From an uncultured Eubacteriales bacterium (GTDB lineage: Bacteria > Bacillota > Clostridia > Oscillospirales > UBA644): DNA of 26,628 bases. The notes beneath the pieces were generated by a model. That model made no database searches and had not been told where the DNA came from. It saw only the letters and a list, made by a program, of their open reading frames with translations. The DNA is taken from contig CAKSQP010000011.1 in NCBI GenBank assembly GCA_934486965.1, positions 1 through 26,628 of the forward strand. The letters are read 5' to 3'. The position numbers were made by a program, and so were the translations under genes. Below are positions 15,387 through 23,185 of the stretch, one piece after another (the first letter of the stretch is position 1; each line of letters begins with the position of its first letter).

Positions 15387-16074
15387 AAAAGAACTTGTCT
15401 CCGCTTTCAGAACGGGCTACGGCTGGTTCTGTCTCGGCGTCTATACTCTGCTTTCGGCGGTCGTCTTTTCGATTTTCGTTCTTTGGCAGAACACGGGATA
15501 TGTCGGAAACTATTTCGGTTTCTGGATATTCTTTATCGATATCGTCTTCGTCACCGTGCTTTCTATGCGGCTTTTAGGCGACGAAAAGAAAAACAGGACC
15601 GACCAACTTATTCTGACGTCTCCCGTTTCCGTTACGGGGTATGTCACGGGTAAATTTTTCGGAGCGTATATAATTTACGCCCTTGCGTTTCTTGTTAATA
15701 TCGTATTTTTCGGGATAATCATAATTTTCGGAACTCCCGACTACGGCAGTTTTTTTGCGAACAGCATAGGAAACCTGCTTGTCGGTTCGGCGATGGTTTC
15801 GATCGCGGTATTTATTTCCTCGCTTACCTCGACGCCCGCGGGGACTGCCGCAGGAACGTTTTCGGTGCTCTTCGGCATGATGGTTGTCGAATTTTTCACT
15901 TCGTTCTGCCCGATGTGGCTTCAGTACGTCTTCAAATATATCGTTATTTACAACTATTACGCGGACTTTTCGAACGGCATAATTTCACTTCCCGCCGTTA
16001 TCTATTATATAAGCGTCACCGCCGTATTCCTCTTCCTTGCGGTAAGAGTTACGGAAAAACGCCGCTGGAATTGA
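15370..16074 (+). CDS. ABC-2 type permease, GldF-like
   Basis: A 234-residue protein with six membrane segments, starting MKAIIKKELVSAFRTGYGWF, the typical opening of GldF-like ABC-2 permeases (a cytoplasmic amphipathic start followed by a first helix). LLGDEKKNRTDQLILTSPVS is the conserved loop that couples to the ATPase. It overlaps the ATPase gene and is followed after 9 nt by the GldG-like gene. Together they would form a membrane complex with an unknown exported or mechanically coupled substrate. Confidence 0.85.
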   Translation: MKAIIKKELVSAFRTGYGWFCLGVYTLLSAVVFSIFVLWQNTGYVGNYFGFWIFFIDIVFVTVLSMRLLGDEKKNRTDQLILTSPVSVTGYVTGKFFGAYIIYALAFLVNIVFFGIIIIFGTPDYGSFFANSIGNLLVGSAMVSIAVFISSLTSTPAGTAAGTFSVLFGMMVVEFFTSFCPMWLQYVFKYIVIYNYYADFSNGIISLPAVIYYISVTAVFLFLAVRVTEKRRWN

Positions 16075-16083
16075 GGTGAGACG

Positions 16084-17682
16084 ATGAAAAAGAACAAAAA
16101 AACCGAAACTTCGATCGAACAGTTCAACCCCGATTTTCCGCGGTATGAAATTAAAAAATCAGTAGCGAAAAAGGCGAAATATTATTCGGTAAACACCGCT
16201 TTCACCGTCGTTTTCATCGCCGTCGCCGTAGTTATAAACCTCTTTTTCGGAATTCTTTCGAATAAGGTAAATCTGCGTGCAGACCTCACTTCCGAAAAGG
16301 TGTTCACCCTTTCGGAAACCTCAAAAGACCTTATCGGCGACCTTAAAACCGCAGGCAGAAAAATCGAACTCATAATCGCCGCCGACGAAGAGACGGTAAA
16401 GAAATCTTCTTCGACCTCTTCGGGCGTTTCAATAACGAAATATATCTATGAGACCTGCGAGGGCTACGAAAAGGCTTACGGCGGAATTTCCGTCGCCTAC
16501 GTCGACCCGACCTACAACCCCTCCTATTATAAATCGAGAGGAATAAACCTTGACGACGGGACTGATTCGTCGGTCACGGGTTCTGTCATTATGGCGGTCT
16601 ATTCTCCCGACACGGGAAGATATAAGGTAATAAAGAGCAACGCCGTAAAGAACCTCGAATATGTCGGCTTTGAAAGAAGACTTGCCGCTGCGACTCTCTT
16701 TGTTTCGAAAGAAAATTTGCAGACCGTCGGCATTGTAACGGGTCACGGCGAAAACACCGTCCCGTATTACGAACTTCTGCTTGAAGACAACGGCTATGTC
16801 GTCGAATATCTCGACCTTTCGACTGTCGACGAAGTTCCTGCCGATTATTCGATGCTTGTTATCGTAAATCCTACCCGTTCGTACGACACCGCCGATATCG
16901 AAAAGATAGACGCGTTTTTATCAAACGGCGAACAACTCGGCAAACATCTTATGGTCTTCGGCGACCTCGATATGAACGAAAACTCCTACCTTGAAAAATA
17001 CTTAAAGGACGAATGGGGACTTTCAATAGGCGAGGAGACTGTATTTGATTCTTCAAAGGATTATGTTTACGCTCCGCAGAACGTCAACATTTCGTTTTTG
17101 ACGGTAAACTACGCGGAAAGCAATATTTCGGGAAGTCTCGCGTCTTCAAACGCGCCTCTCCGAGTTCAACTCGGAAAAACCAAGACCGTGACCCGCGAAT
17201 TTGACGAACTCGACAATATCGCGACATTTTCGCTGTTGCAGTCTTCCGCGACTTCGTTTTCGAAAAACATAACCCTTTATCAGGAAAACAATATAAGGAA
17301 TACCGTCAAGGAAACGGGCGACAAGGAAGGTCCTTTCGATATCGCGGCGGTCTCCGAGAAATACCGCTATAACGGAACTCTTAAAACGGCGTCCGATGTC
17401 GTTGTCTGCGCGTCAACTTCTCTTGTCGACGAGATTTTCCTGTCGAACATCTACGGAAGTACCCAGACTTCGGCGGAATATATGATAAATCTGACGAAAT
17501 ATCTTGTCGCCGCGACCGAAGAGATCGACGCCGACATAACCTCCGTCGACCTTTCCGGAAACAGCCTTTCCTTTGCTTCGGGAACAGACTTTATCCTGTC
17601 CTTTGTTTCGATAGTCGTTATCCTGCCGATAATTTTCATCGCGGTGGGCGTTGTTATAACCTTGAAGAGGAAACATAAATGA
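16084..17682 (+). CDS. GldG-like ABC transporter auxiliary protein
   Basis: A 532-residue protein with a charged cytoplasmic start, one membrane helix at about residues 37-58, a large extracytoplasmic domain and a final membrane helix near the end (LSFVSIVVILPIIFIAVGVV) followed by LKRKHK. The LTSEKVFTLSETSKDLI opening and the VGIVTGHGE and LVIVNPT blocks are those of the GldG / ABC_transp_aux family. GAGGTGAG precedes the ATG. The stop overlaps the next start by ATGA. In Bacteroidota such proteins are linked to gliding; in Clostridia the function is not established. Confidence 0.85.
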   Translation: MKKNKKTETSIEQFNPDFPRYEIKKSVAKKAKYYSVNTAFTVVFIAVAVVINLFFGILSNKVNLRADLTSEKVFTLSETSKDLIGDLKTAGRKIELIIAADEETVKKSSSTSSGVSITKYIYETCEGYEKAYGGISVAYVDPTYNPSYYKSRGINLDDGTDSSVTGSVIMAVYSPDTGRYKVIKSNAVKNLEYVGFERRLAAATLFVSKENLQTVGIVTGHGENTVPYYELLLEDNGYVVEYLDLSTVDEVPADYSMLVIVNPTRSYDTADIEKIDAFLSNGEQLGKHLMVFGDLDMNENSYLEKYLKDEWGLSIGEETVFDSSKDYVYAPQNVNISFLTVNYAESNISGSLASSNAPLRVQLGKTKTVTREFDELDNIATFSLLQSSATSFSKNITLYQENNIRNTVKETGDKEGPFDIAAVSEKYRYNGTLKTASDVVVCASTSLVDEIFLSNIYGSTQTSAEYMINLTKYLVAATEEIDADITSVDLSGNSLSFASGTDFILSFVSIVVILPIIFIAVGVVITLKRKHK

Positions 17683-19160
17683 CGAAAAAAAAGATAATCG
17701 TTATCTGCCTTTCGGCGGCGTTCGTGCTGCTTGCCGCGGCGGGTATATGGCTTGTTTCATCGCTTGCGGATAAGCCGTCCGAAAAGCCTGACGATACCAA
17801 AGAGGCAAGACAACTTGTCTATACCGACGAGGCAAACCTCTTTGAAAGCCTTACAATTAAAAACGCAAACGGAGAATATACCCTTATCCGCGACGGCGAC
17901 GAAATTAAGATAAAGGGCAAGGAGAATATAACTCTTCTGCCCGCAACTTCGAAAGCCGTTTTTGAAACGTTTGCCGAAGTTTATGTCGTAAAGACGATAA
18001 CCGAAAACGGAACGGACGGCTTTGGGTTTGATGAACCGTCGGCTGTTCTTACATTAACAAAAGTCGACGGCACGGCCAAAACAATGCTTGTCGGCGATTT
18101 CGCCCCCAATACCGAGAATTGCAGATATATGTGCTTTGAGGGTGAAAACACCGTATATCTTCTCGACAGCGACCGCACCTCCCGCTTTATGGGAAAAGTC
18201 TCGGTGCTTTATTCGAAGACCGTTTCGAAGTATTTCACTTCCGACGAAATGGTTTCGATATCGATAAAACGCGCGGACGGCGAAGAGATATTACTGCGCC
18301 CCTCAAACGAGGAAGAGCAGAACGATATGTCCTTTATTTCGGGATACACAATGGAAAAACCGTTCGTTTTCGGAGCGGATTCCGACACCGTAACGTCTCT
18401 CTGCAAAACGCTGTCGTCACTCCCGACGGCGGAAATAGCCGAAGACGAAGTGAACGACGAAAAACTGTCGGCATACGGCATTTCGACAGGGGCTGTGGTA
18501 ACGGTCGTCGCCGATCTCGATACGACTTCGGTAACGCTTGATAACGGCGAGGTAAACCCGTATTACGACGCGGCAAACAAAGACGGTAAGATAAGAAAAA
18601 CGACGGTCTATCGGATAGGCAACGCGAGCGAAAACAAAATCTATTTCACTTATGACGACCTGCCGATAATCTATTCGGTCGAAAAATCGGCGTTCGATTT
18701 TATAAATACCGACACCTATCAGTTCTGTCAGCGGCTCGTAAATATTGCCTACCTTACCGACCTTTCGTCTCTTACGGTCGATACCTGCGACGGAAAGACC
18801 TATACTTTCAACATTAAGTGCGACACCGACGACAAGGGCGACAAAGCCGTTTCGGAAGTCACTCTCGACTATTCGCCGATTGACGTCGACAATTTCAAAA
18901 GTTTTTATCAGAACATCGTCGCGATAAGCCATAACGGTCTCGGAAAAACTCCCGACAAAAAAGAAGCGGAACTTCGTCTTGTCTATAATTTTTCCGACGG
19001 ACACAAAGAGACAGTCGAATTCTTAAAGACCGACGACGAGCGGAAAGTCTTTATGACCGTTGACGGCGACGGACGGTTTGTCGTTCTGAAAACCAAGACC
19101 GATAAGATAAAAAACGACCTGAAAAAACTTCTTTCGGGAGAAACGGTAATAACGGGTTAA
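17679..19160 (+). CDS. DUF4340 domain membrane-anchored protein
   Basis: A 493-residue protein with one N-terminal membrane helix (IVICLSAAFVLLAAAGIWLV) and a large, probably extracytoplasmic, beta-rich region with repeated segments of the kind LTLTKVDGTAKTMLVGD and YFTSDEMVSISIKRADG, as in DUF4340 proteins. These are regularly encoded after GldG-like genes. It is coupled to the GldG-like gene by an ATGA overlap and is the last gene of the operon, ending just before a strong terminator. Its molecular function is unknown. Confidence 0.8.
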   Translation: MTKKKIIVICLSAAFVLLAAAGIWLVSSLADKPSEKPDDTKEARQLVYTDEANLFESLTIKNANGEYTLIRDGDEIKIKGKENITLLPATSKAVFETFAEVYVVKTITENGTDGFGFDEPSAVLTLTKVDGTAKTMLVGDFAPNTENCRYMCFEGENTVYLLDSDRTSRFMGKVSVLYSKTVSKYFTSDEMVSISIKRADGEEILLRPSNEEEQNDMSFISGYTMEKPFVFGADSDTVTSLCKTLSSLPTAEIAEDEVNDEKLSAYGISTGAVVTVVADLDTTSVTLDNGEVNPYYDAANKDGKIRKTTVYRIGNASENKIYFTYDDLPIIYSVEKSAFDFINTDTYQFCQRLVNIAYLTDLSSLTVDTCDGKTYTFNIKCDTDDKGDKAVSEVTLDYSPIDVDNFKSFYQNIVAISHNGLGKTPDKKEAELRLVYNFSDGHKETVEFLKTDDERKVFMTVDGDGRFVVLKTKTDKIKNDLKKLLSGETVITG

Positions 19161-19168
19161 GATAAATA

Positions 19169-19206
19169 AAATTTCCGTTTTGGCAAGTGTCAAAACGGAA
19201 ATTTTT
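19169..19206 (+). terminator. Strong intrinsic terminator after the ABC operon
   Basis: A perfect 14-bp stem, AAATTTCCGTTTTG (19169-19182) with CAAAACGGAAATTT (19191-19204), and an 8-nt loop are followed by TTTTTG. It begins 8 nt past the stop at 19160. Confidence 0.9.
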
Positions 19207-19303
19207 GTTTTTCGGGCGTGCGAACACATAAGGGAGGGCGAGTTTCCCCCTCCCCATATCGCAAATCGGGGTGAAGTCTTAAATGGGGCGGTCTTATTCG
19301 GCT

Positions 19304-19416
19304 CCGCCCCTGTGCGGCAAATCGGCGCGCAAACTCCTCGGTGGAAGAGTGCCCCCCTCCATGCAGTAAAGAGCGCGGCGCGATTGGGGAGGATTTCCCC
19401 GTTTCTCCCGTGCGGC
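19304..19416 (+). repeat. Long direct repeat, copy 1
   Basis: About 113 nt, about 95% identical to 19622-19732. The differences are one short C-run indel and a three-base cluster (GCGATT against ACACTT). It contains two GTGCGGC cores and one GGGGAGGATTTCCCC palindrome. Confidence 0.85.
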
Positions 19417-19621
19417 GCGAACATCTCAGGGTGACAGGTTTCCGCCCCCACGTGCGGCAATAGGGGCACAGTCGCGGTGCAGTTTGCTCCGCTTTCTCTC
19501 TGAGAGCGCACATAGGGACGATTTCCCCCGCCCCCACTCCGCGCGGCACACTTGGGGAGGATCTTCCCGTTTCCCCTGTGAGGCAAATCGGCTTGCGAAT
19601 ACATCGGGGAGGGGGAGTTGT

Positions 19622-19732
19622 CCGCCCCTGTGCGGCAAATCGGCGCGCAAACTCCTCGGTGGAAGAGTGCCCCCCCATGCAGTAAAGAGCGCGGCACACT
19701 TGGGGAGGATTTCCCCGTTTCTCCCGTGCGGC
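19622..19732 (+). repeat. Long direct repeat, copy 2
   Basis: The second copy of the unit at 19304-19416. A third, partial and more diverged copy of its right half lies at about 19539-19590 (GGCACACTTGGGGAGGATC, then TTCCCGTTTCCCCTGTG). Confidence 0.85.
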
Positions 19733-19821
19733 AAATTGTAGAACGGGCGCAGGGGGAGGCTTTTCCCATTACCTCCCCCTGCACACGGCACGACAAATCG
19801 GGGCGGCGCGAACCATGTCCC

Positions 19822-20232
19822 CTATTTATTTGTCATTTGGCTTTTCAGATAGGACAAAAGTCCGGCGTTCTTTTCAGCAGAAAGTGCCGACAGCATTGCA
19901 ACGCCGTTTTCTCCCTTTTCCTCTATTATTTTCTCCCATTTTGCTTTTTGCGGCAGCGGTTTTTTCGGCTTTTTTGCCTTGACTTTTTCTTTTCGTCGTC
20001 TTTCTGCTTCAATCCTCTTTTCCTGAAGTTCTTTCTTCTTCAGCCTTTCATTTTCGGCGATCTTTTCCTTGATGAAAATACCGAAAATCTTTTCCACGAA
20101 TGCTGAATCGAGAATCAGACCGTATAAATTTTCTTTGTCTTCCGCTGAAAAAAAACCGTCCTCCTGTTTTACCCTTTCGATAAAGAATTTGTAGAATTCT
20201 TTTCTTGTGTAGGATATGTTAACGGTTTTCAT
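19822..20232 (-). CDS. Small charged coiled-coil protein, unknown function
   Basis: A 136-residue protein that I do not recognise. The first 60 residues look globular (MKTVNISYTRKEFYKFFIER...), the middle (about 62-105) is a highly charged Lys/Glu/Arg helix likely to form a coiled coil, and the end (GVAMLSALSAEKNAGLLSYL) forms a short amphipathic segment. There is no signal peptide or membrane helix, so it is probably cytoplasmic. The start at 20232 is chosen because AGAAAGGAGG lies about 8 nt upstream; a longer frame to 20307 would cross the promoter region. It stands alone, downstream of atpC but separated from it by a repeat-borne terminator. Confidence 0.7.
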   Translation of the reverse strand: MKTVNISYTRKEFYKFFIERVKQEDGFFSAEDKENLYGLILDSAFVEKIFGIFIKEKIAENERLKKKELQEKRIEAERRRKEKVKAKKPKKPLPQKAKWEKIIEEKGENGVAMLSALSAEKNAGLLSYLKSQMTNK

Positions 20233-20271
20233 TGCTTCGGCCTCCTTTCTGTATAATTGTACCGCAAATAC

Positions 20272-20289
20272 TGTCCGATAAACAGGACA
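20272..20289 (-). promoter_or_regulatory. Operator-like inverted repeat before the coiled-coil gene
   Basis: TGTCC (20272-20276) and GGACA (20285-20289) form a perfect inverted repeat with an 8-nt gap. It lies 10 nt upstream of a minus-strand TACAAT (20261-20256) that could be the -10 of this gene; the -35 is poor, which fits an activator- or repressor-controlled promoter. This is inference. Confidence 0.35.
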
Positions 20290-20333
20290 ATTATCGAAAG
20301 AAGTCAAAAAAAGGCAATGTCGAAAGACAGTGA

Positions 20334-20465
20334 AATCGATTCTGCTCCGCCTGCCGTTTCAAAACAGAATTTTTGATTGAGAGAAAACAAAACCTCCGGA
20401 TATGCGACAGCATTATCCGGAGGCATTATTGTGTGAAAGGCGAAATTTATCAGCCTTACGCACGG
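20334..20465 (-). repeat. Repeat element copy after atpC
   Basis: Read on the minus strand, it begins CCGTGCGTAAGGCTGATAAA four nt after the atpC stop, then has TTTCGCCTTTC, a CACAATAATGC block, the CCGGATA hairpin, and an arm ending GGCGGAGCAGAATCGATTTC. This is the order seen in the folT-side copy (4300-4468). The first block is shortened, lacking the GAAGACT part of the end repeat. The central hairpin is in the opposite orientation to that in the other two copies. Confidence 0.75.
20393..20423 (-). terminator. Intrinsic terminator of the atp operon within the repeat element
   Basis: CCTCCGGATA (20393-20402) pairs with TATCCGGAGG (20414-20423), with an inner TGC/GCA pair. On the minus strand the stem is followed by TTTTGTTTT. 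It lies about 50 nt after the atpC stop and is the only terminator-like structure there. Confidence 0.7.
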
Positions 20466-20469
20466 TTTT

Positions 20470-20895
20470 TTATTTTGAAAAATCGGAGTCATAATATCTT
20501 CCGACCTTGAGTCTGCCGATAGCCTTTGCAAGGGTCGCCTGCGCGGTTCGGTATTCACGCATACTCCTTTTCTGGAGCATAGCTTCTTTTGCCTCGTCCG
20601 CAAGCCTTTTTGCGGCGTTTATGTCTATTTCGTCGGGGTGTTCGGCGGTGTTCACCATAATGAGGACGTCGTTGTCTTCGATTTTGACGATACCTTCCGA
20701 AACCGACGCGACTTCCTTTTCTTTTCCGGGTATCTTATAGGTTATTACCCCCGGAAGAAGCGCGCCTATCATATTGCTGTGATGCGCAAGGATACCGTAT
20801 TGTCCCTCGGTCGTCGGAATAATAAGAGATTCGCATTCTCCCTCGTAAAAAGTTCCGTCCGATTCAAGGATATGGAGTTGAAAAGTTTCAGCCAT
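20470..20895 (-). CDS. atpC: ATP synthase F1 epsilon subunit
   Basis: A 141-residue epsilon subunit of usual length. The N-terminal beta-sandwich carries FQLHILESDGTFYEGE, LIIPTTEGQYGILAHHSNMI and the Gly-rich LLPG turn, and the C-terminal two-helix domain runs from about residue 90. It forms part of the central stalk with gamma and can regulate ATP hydrolysis. AAGGAG lies in the end of atpD, 9 nt before the ATG, so it is coupled to atpD. It is the last gene of the operon. Confidence 0.93.
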   Translation of the reverse strand: MAETFQLHILESDGTFYEGECESLIIPTTEGQYGILAHHSNMIGALLPGVITYKIPGKEKEVASVSEGIVKIEDNDVLIMVNTAEHPDEIDINAAKRLADEAKEAMLQKRSMREYRTAQATLAKAIGRLKVGRYYDSDFSK

Positions 20896-20898
20896 TTT

Positions 20899-21315
20899 TT
20901 ACAGCTCCTTCGCCTTTTTGACGACGTCGTCGATAGTTCCGACATTGTAAAATGCGGCTTCGGGATATTTGTCGGCGTCGCCCGAAACAATGGCTTCAAA
21001 ACCTCTTACGGTCTCTTTTATCGGAACGTAAATACCGGGAATACCGGTAAATTTTTCCGCGACATGGGTCGGCTGCGCCAGAAATCTCTGAATTCTTCTT
21101 GCTCTCGAAACGGTGAGTTTATCCTCTTCGCCGAGTTCGTCGATACCGAGAATTGCGATAATATCCTGAAGTTCGTTATATTTCTGAAGAGTTTCTTCGA
21201 CTTTTCTTGCTATTTCGTAATGACGCTTGCCGACGGTCGACGCCTCAAGTATTCTCGACGAGGATTCAAGCGGATCGACGGCGGGGTAAATACCCTGTTC
21301 GGCTATTTTTCTGCT
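20899..21315 (-). pseudogene. atpD: ATP synthase beta subunit, 3' part after the in-frame stop
   Basis: Directly after the TAA at 21316-21318 the same frame continues with 138 codons of perfectly recognisable beta subunit, beginning SRKIAEQGIYPAVDP and including the DELGEED loop, which contacts gamma, and RIQRFLAQPTHVAEKFTG. There is no further stop until the expected end before atpC. No ATG, GTG or TTG codon occurs in this frame, so it cannot be started independently by a normal start codon. It is expressed only if the TAA is read through, corrected, or a sequencing error. It is listed separately because the protein is otherwise cut here. Confidence 0.85.
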
Positions 21316-22284
21316 TTAAACGGTCGTTGCGTCAAGGTGTGAAAAGGTGGTTGCCGGCGCAGGGTCGGTGAGGTCGTCCGCAGGGACGTAAACCGCCTGA
21401 ACCGAGGTTACGGAGCCGTTTTTCGTCGAAGTTATCCTCTCCTGCAACGCTCCCATTTCCTCCGCCAATGTCGGCTGATATCCGACAGCCGACGGCATTC
21501 TTCCGAGAAGAGTCGAAACTTCGCTTCCCGCCTGAACGAAACGGAAGATGTTGTCGATGAACAAAAGCACGTCTTTATGCTCTTCTTCTCTGAAATATTC
21601 CGCCATTGTAAGTCCCGAAAGCGCGACTTTCATTCTTACGCCCGGCGCTTCGTTCATCTGTCCGAAAACGAGAGCCGTCTTGTCGGCAACTCCGCTTTCC
21701 TGCATTTCGCGCCAGAGGTCGTTTCCCTCACGGCTGCGTTCTCCGACGCCCGTGAAGATAGAATATCCGCCGTGTTCGGTCGCTATATTGTGAATAAGTT
21801 CCTGAATAAGAACTGTTTTGCCGACTCCCGCACCTCCGAAAAGACCTATTTTACCGCCTTTCGGATAAGGTTCCAGAAGGTCGATGACCTTAATGCCCGT
21901 TTCAAGAACTTCGACTGCGGGCTTCTGCTCGTCGAAACGCGGCGCTTTGCGGTGTATCGGATATTTTTTTGCGTTTGCTATCGGATCTTTGCCGTCGATG
22001 GGCTCTCCGAGAACGTTGAACATTCTGCCGAGAGTTTCTTTTCCGACGGGAACTTCTATTCCTTTTCCCTCGGCGACGACTTCGGCGCCGCGCGCAAGAC
22101 CTTCACTTCCCGAAAGCATTATAGCCCTTACGGTGTTTTTACCGACGTGTTCGGCGACTTCTGCGGTCTTTTCGCCGCTGTCGGTCATGATTTTCAGCGC
22201 TTCTTTTATTTTCGGGAGTTTGCCCTCCGGAAATTCAACGTCGATTACAGGTCCTGAGATCTTGACCGTTTTTCCTCTATTCAA
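21316..22284 (-). CDS. atpD: ATP synthase F1 beta subunit, cut by a premature stop
   Basis: Residues 1-322 of a beta subunit that should be about 461 residues. It carries the N-terminal barrel (KTVKISGPVIDVEF), the P-loop GGAGVGKTV, GVGERSREGNDLW with the catalytic Glu, LLFIDNIFRFVQAGSEVS, and ends at FSHLDATTV, where TAA replaces the codon of a Leu that is nearly always present (ATTVLSR). The catalytic nucleotide-binding core is present, but the adenine-binding and C-terminal domains are lost if translation stops. The start is a TTG with AAGGAGG 9 nt upstream, overlapping the end of atpG. See the finding on this stop codon. Confidence 0.9.
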   Translation of the reverse strand: MNRGKTVKISGPVIDVEFPEGKLPKIKEALKIMTDSGEKTAEVAEHVGKNTVRAIMLSGSEGLARGAEVVAEGKGIEVPVGKETLGRMFNVLGEPIDGKDPIANAKKYPIHRKAPRFDEQKPAVEVLETGIKVIDLLEPYPKGGKIGLFGGAGVGKTVLIQELIHNIATEHGGYSIFTGVGERSREGNDLWREMQESGVADKTALVFGQMNEAPGVRMKVALSGLTMAEYFREEEHKDVLLFIDNIFRFVQAGSEVSTLLGRMPSAVGYQPTLAEEMGALQERITSTKNGSVTSVQAVYVPADDLTDPAPATTFSHLDATTV

Positions 22285-23185
22285 GTTCTGCAGCCTCCTT
22301 TTTTGCTTTCTGCGCCCGTGCGCCCGCGGAAACTTCCGTTATCTCTTGGGTGATCGCCGCCTGACGCACTCTGTTGTACTGTACGGAAAGTTCCGAAAGT
22401 ATCTTTTCGGCGTTTCTGTTCGCCGAGTCCATCGCCGTCATTCTTGAGTTCTGCTCACAGCAGAAACTGTCGACAAGCGCGGCGTAGATAAATCCCGAAA
22501 GATAACTCGGGACCATCGCCCGCAGAACAACGTCGACGGAATTTAAGAATTCGAAAGGCGTTTTGACTTCCTTTTCTTCGGCGTTCGCAAATTCGTTGCG
22601 GTGGAACGGAAGAAGTCTCGTTTCGACCGTTTCTTCGCTCATTCCGTTTTTCCAGTCGGTATAGACGATGTAAATTTTGCTTACCGCCTGCGCGTCGTAA
22701 AGTTCGAGGAGGATATCAGCTATTTCCCTTGCGCGCTGAATAGTCGGGTTCTGCGCGGTATACAGAAAACTCTTTTCGACGGGTATCTTTTTCTTCGCGA
22801 AATACTGTCTGCCGAACTCCCCGACGACGAAAAGTTTGGTATTTTCGTGCTCTGAAAGCAGTTCTTCGGCTTTGCGGATAACGTTCATATTGTACGCTCC
22901 CGCAAGCCCTTTGTCGGCGGTTATGACAAGACAGCCAAACGCTCCGTTGCTTAAGTTTTTGTCTTCGGGGTAAAAATACGGACTTTTGACGTTCGGTGCG
23001 GAACGGAAGATACGTTTCATCTCCGACTTTACCGCCGTAAAATACGGGCGCGTTCTGTCAAGTTCCGCTTTCGCCTTTCTCATCTTTGCCGAAGCGATAA
23101 GGTACATCGCGTTCGTTATCTTTTTTGTGTCCTTAACGCTTTCTATATGATTTTTTATCTCTTTGGTGTTGGGCACGGCGGTCAC
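22277..23185 (-). CDS. atpG: ATP synthase F1 gamma subunit
   Basis: A 302-residue gamma subunit. The N-terminal helix (KEIKNHIESVKDTKKITNAMYLIASAKM) and the C-terminal helix (RNAEKILSELSVQYNRVRQA, then AITQEITEV) form the rotor shaft, with the Rossmann-like part between them. The C-terminus extends about 17 residues past the usual end and is charged. The start is GTG, overlapping the atpA stop as GTGA, and the stop overlaps the TTG start of atpD, so alpha, gamma and beta are translationally coupled. Confidence 0.93.
   Translation of the reverse strand: MTAVPNTKEIKNHIESVKDTKKITNAMYLIASAKMRKAKAELDRTRPYFTAVKSEMKRIFRSAPNVKSPYFYPEDKNLSNGAFGCLVITADKGLAGAYNMNVIRKAEELLSEHENTKLFVVGEFGRQYFAKKKIPVEKSFLYTAQNPTIQRAREIADILLELYDAQAVSKIYIVYTDWKNGMSEETVETRLLPFHRNEFANAEEKEVKTPFEFLNSVDVVLRAMVPSYLSGFIYAALVDSFCCEQNSRMTAMDSANRNAEKILSELSVQYNRVRQAAITQEITEVSAGARAQKAKKEAAELE

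Larger units (their letters stand above)
19206..19818. repeat. GC-rich mosaic repeat region between convergent genes
   Basis: About 610 nt made of degenerate, reshuffled modules. The recurring core GTGCGGCAAATCGG or close variants appears near 19260, 19313, 19411, 19452, 19541, 19578, 19631, 19690, 19727 and 19785, with intervals of roughly 37-60 nt. Between the cores lie G-rich/C-rich palindromes such as GGGGAGGATTTCCCC. The region is open in several minus-strand frames, but these translate to low-complexity repeats and are not credible genes. The spacing is too irregular and the repeats too variable for a CRISPR array. It lies between the terminator of the plus-strand block and the end of a minus-strand gene. 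Confidence 0.75.

Noticed and set aside
19023..19796. Minus-strand open frames of 257, 169 and 121 codons across the repeat region
   Set aside because: They overlap one another in different frames, translate into repeated low-complexity segments, lack ribosome sites, and are open only because the GC-rich repeats contain few stop codons. The first also runs into the end of the DUF4340 gene.
19206..19818. CRISPR array
   Set aside because: Repeat cores vary in sequence, intervals range from about 37 to 60 nt, the 'spacers' themselves repeat, and no cas gene is present.
20899..21318. Frameshift in atpD
   Set aside because: The frame is identical before and after the break; only one codon is changed to TAA, so it is a nonsense change and not an indel.
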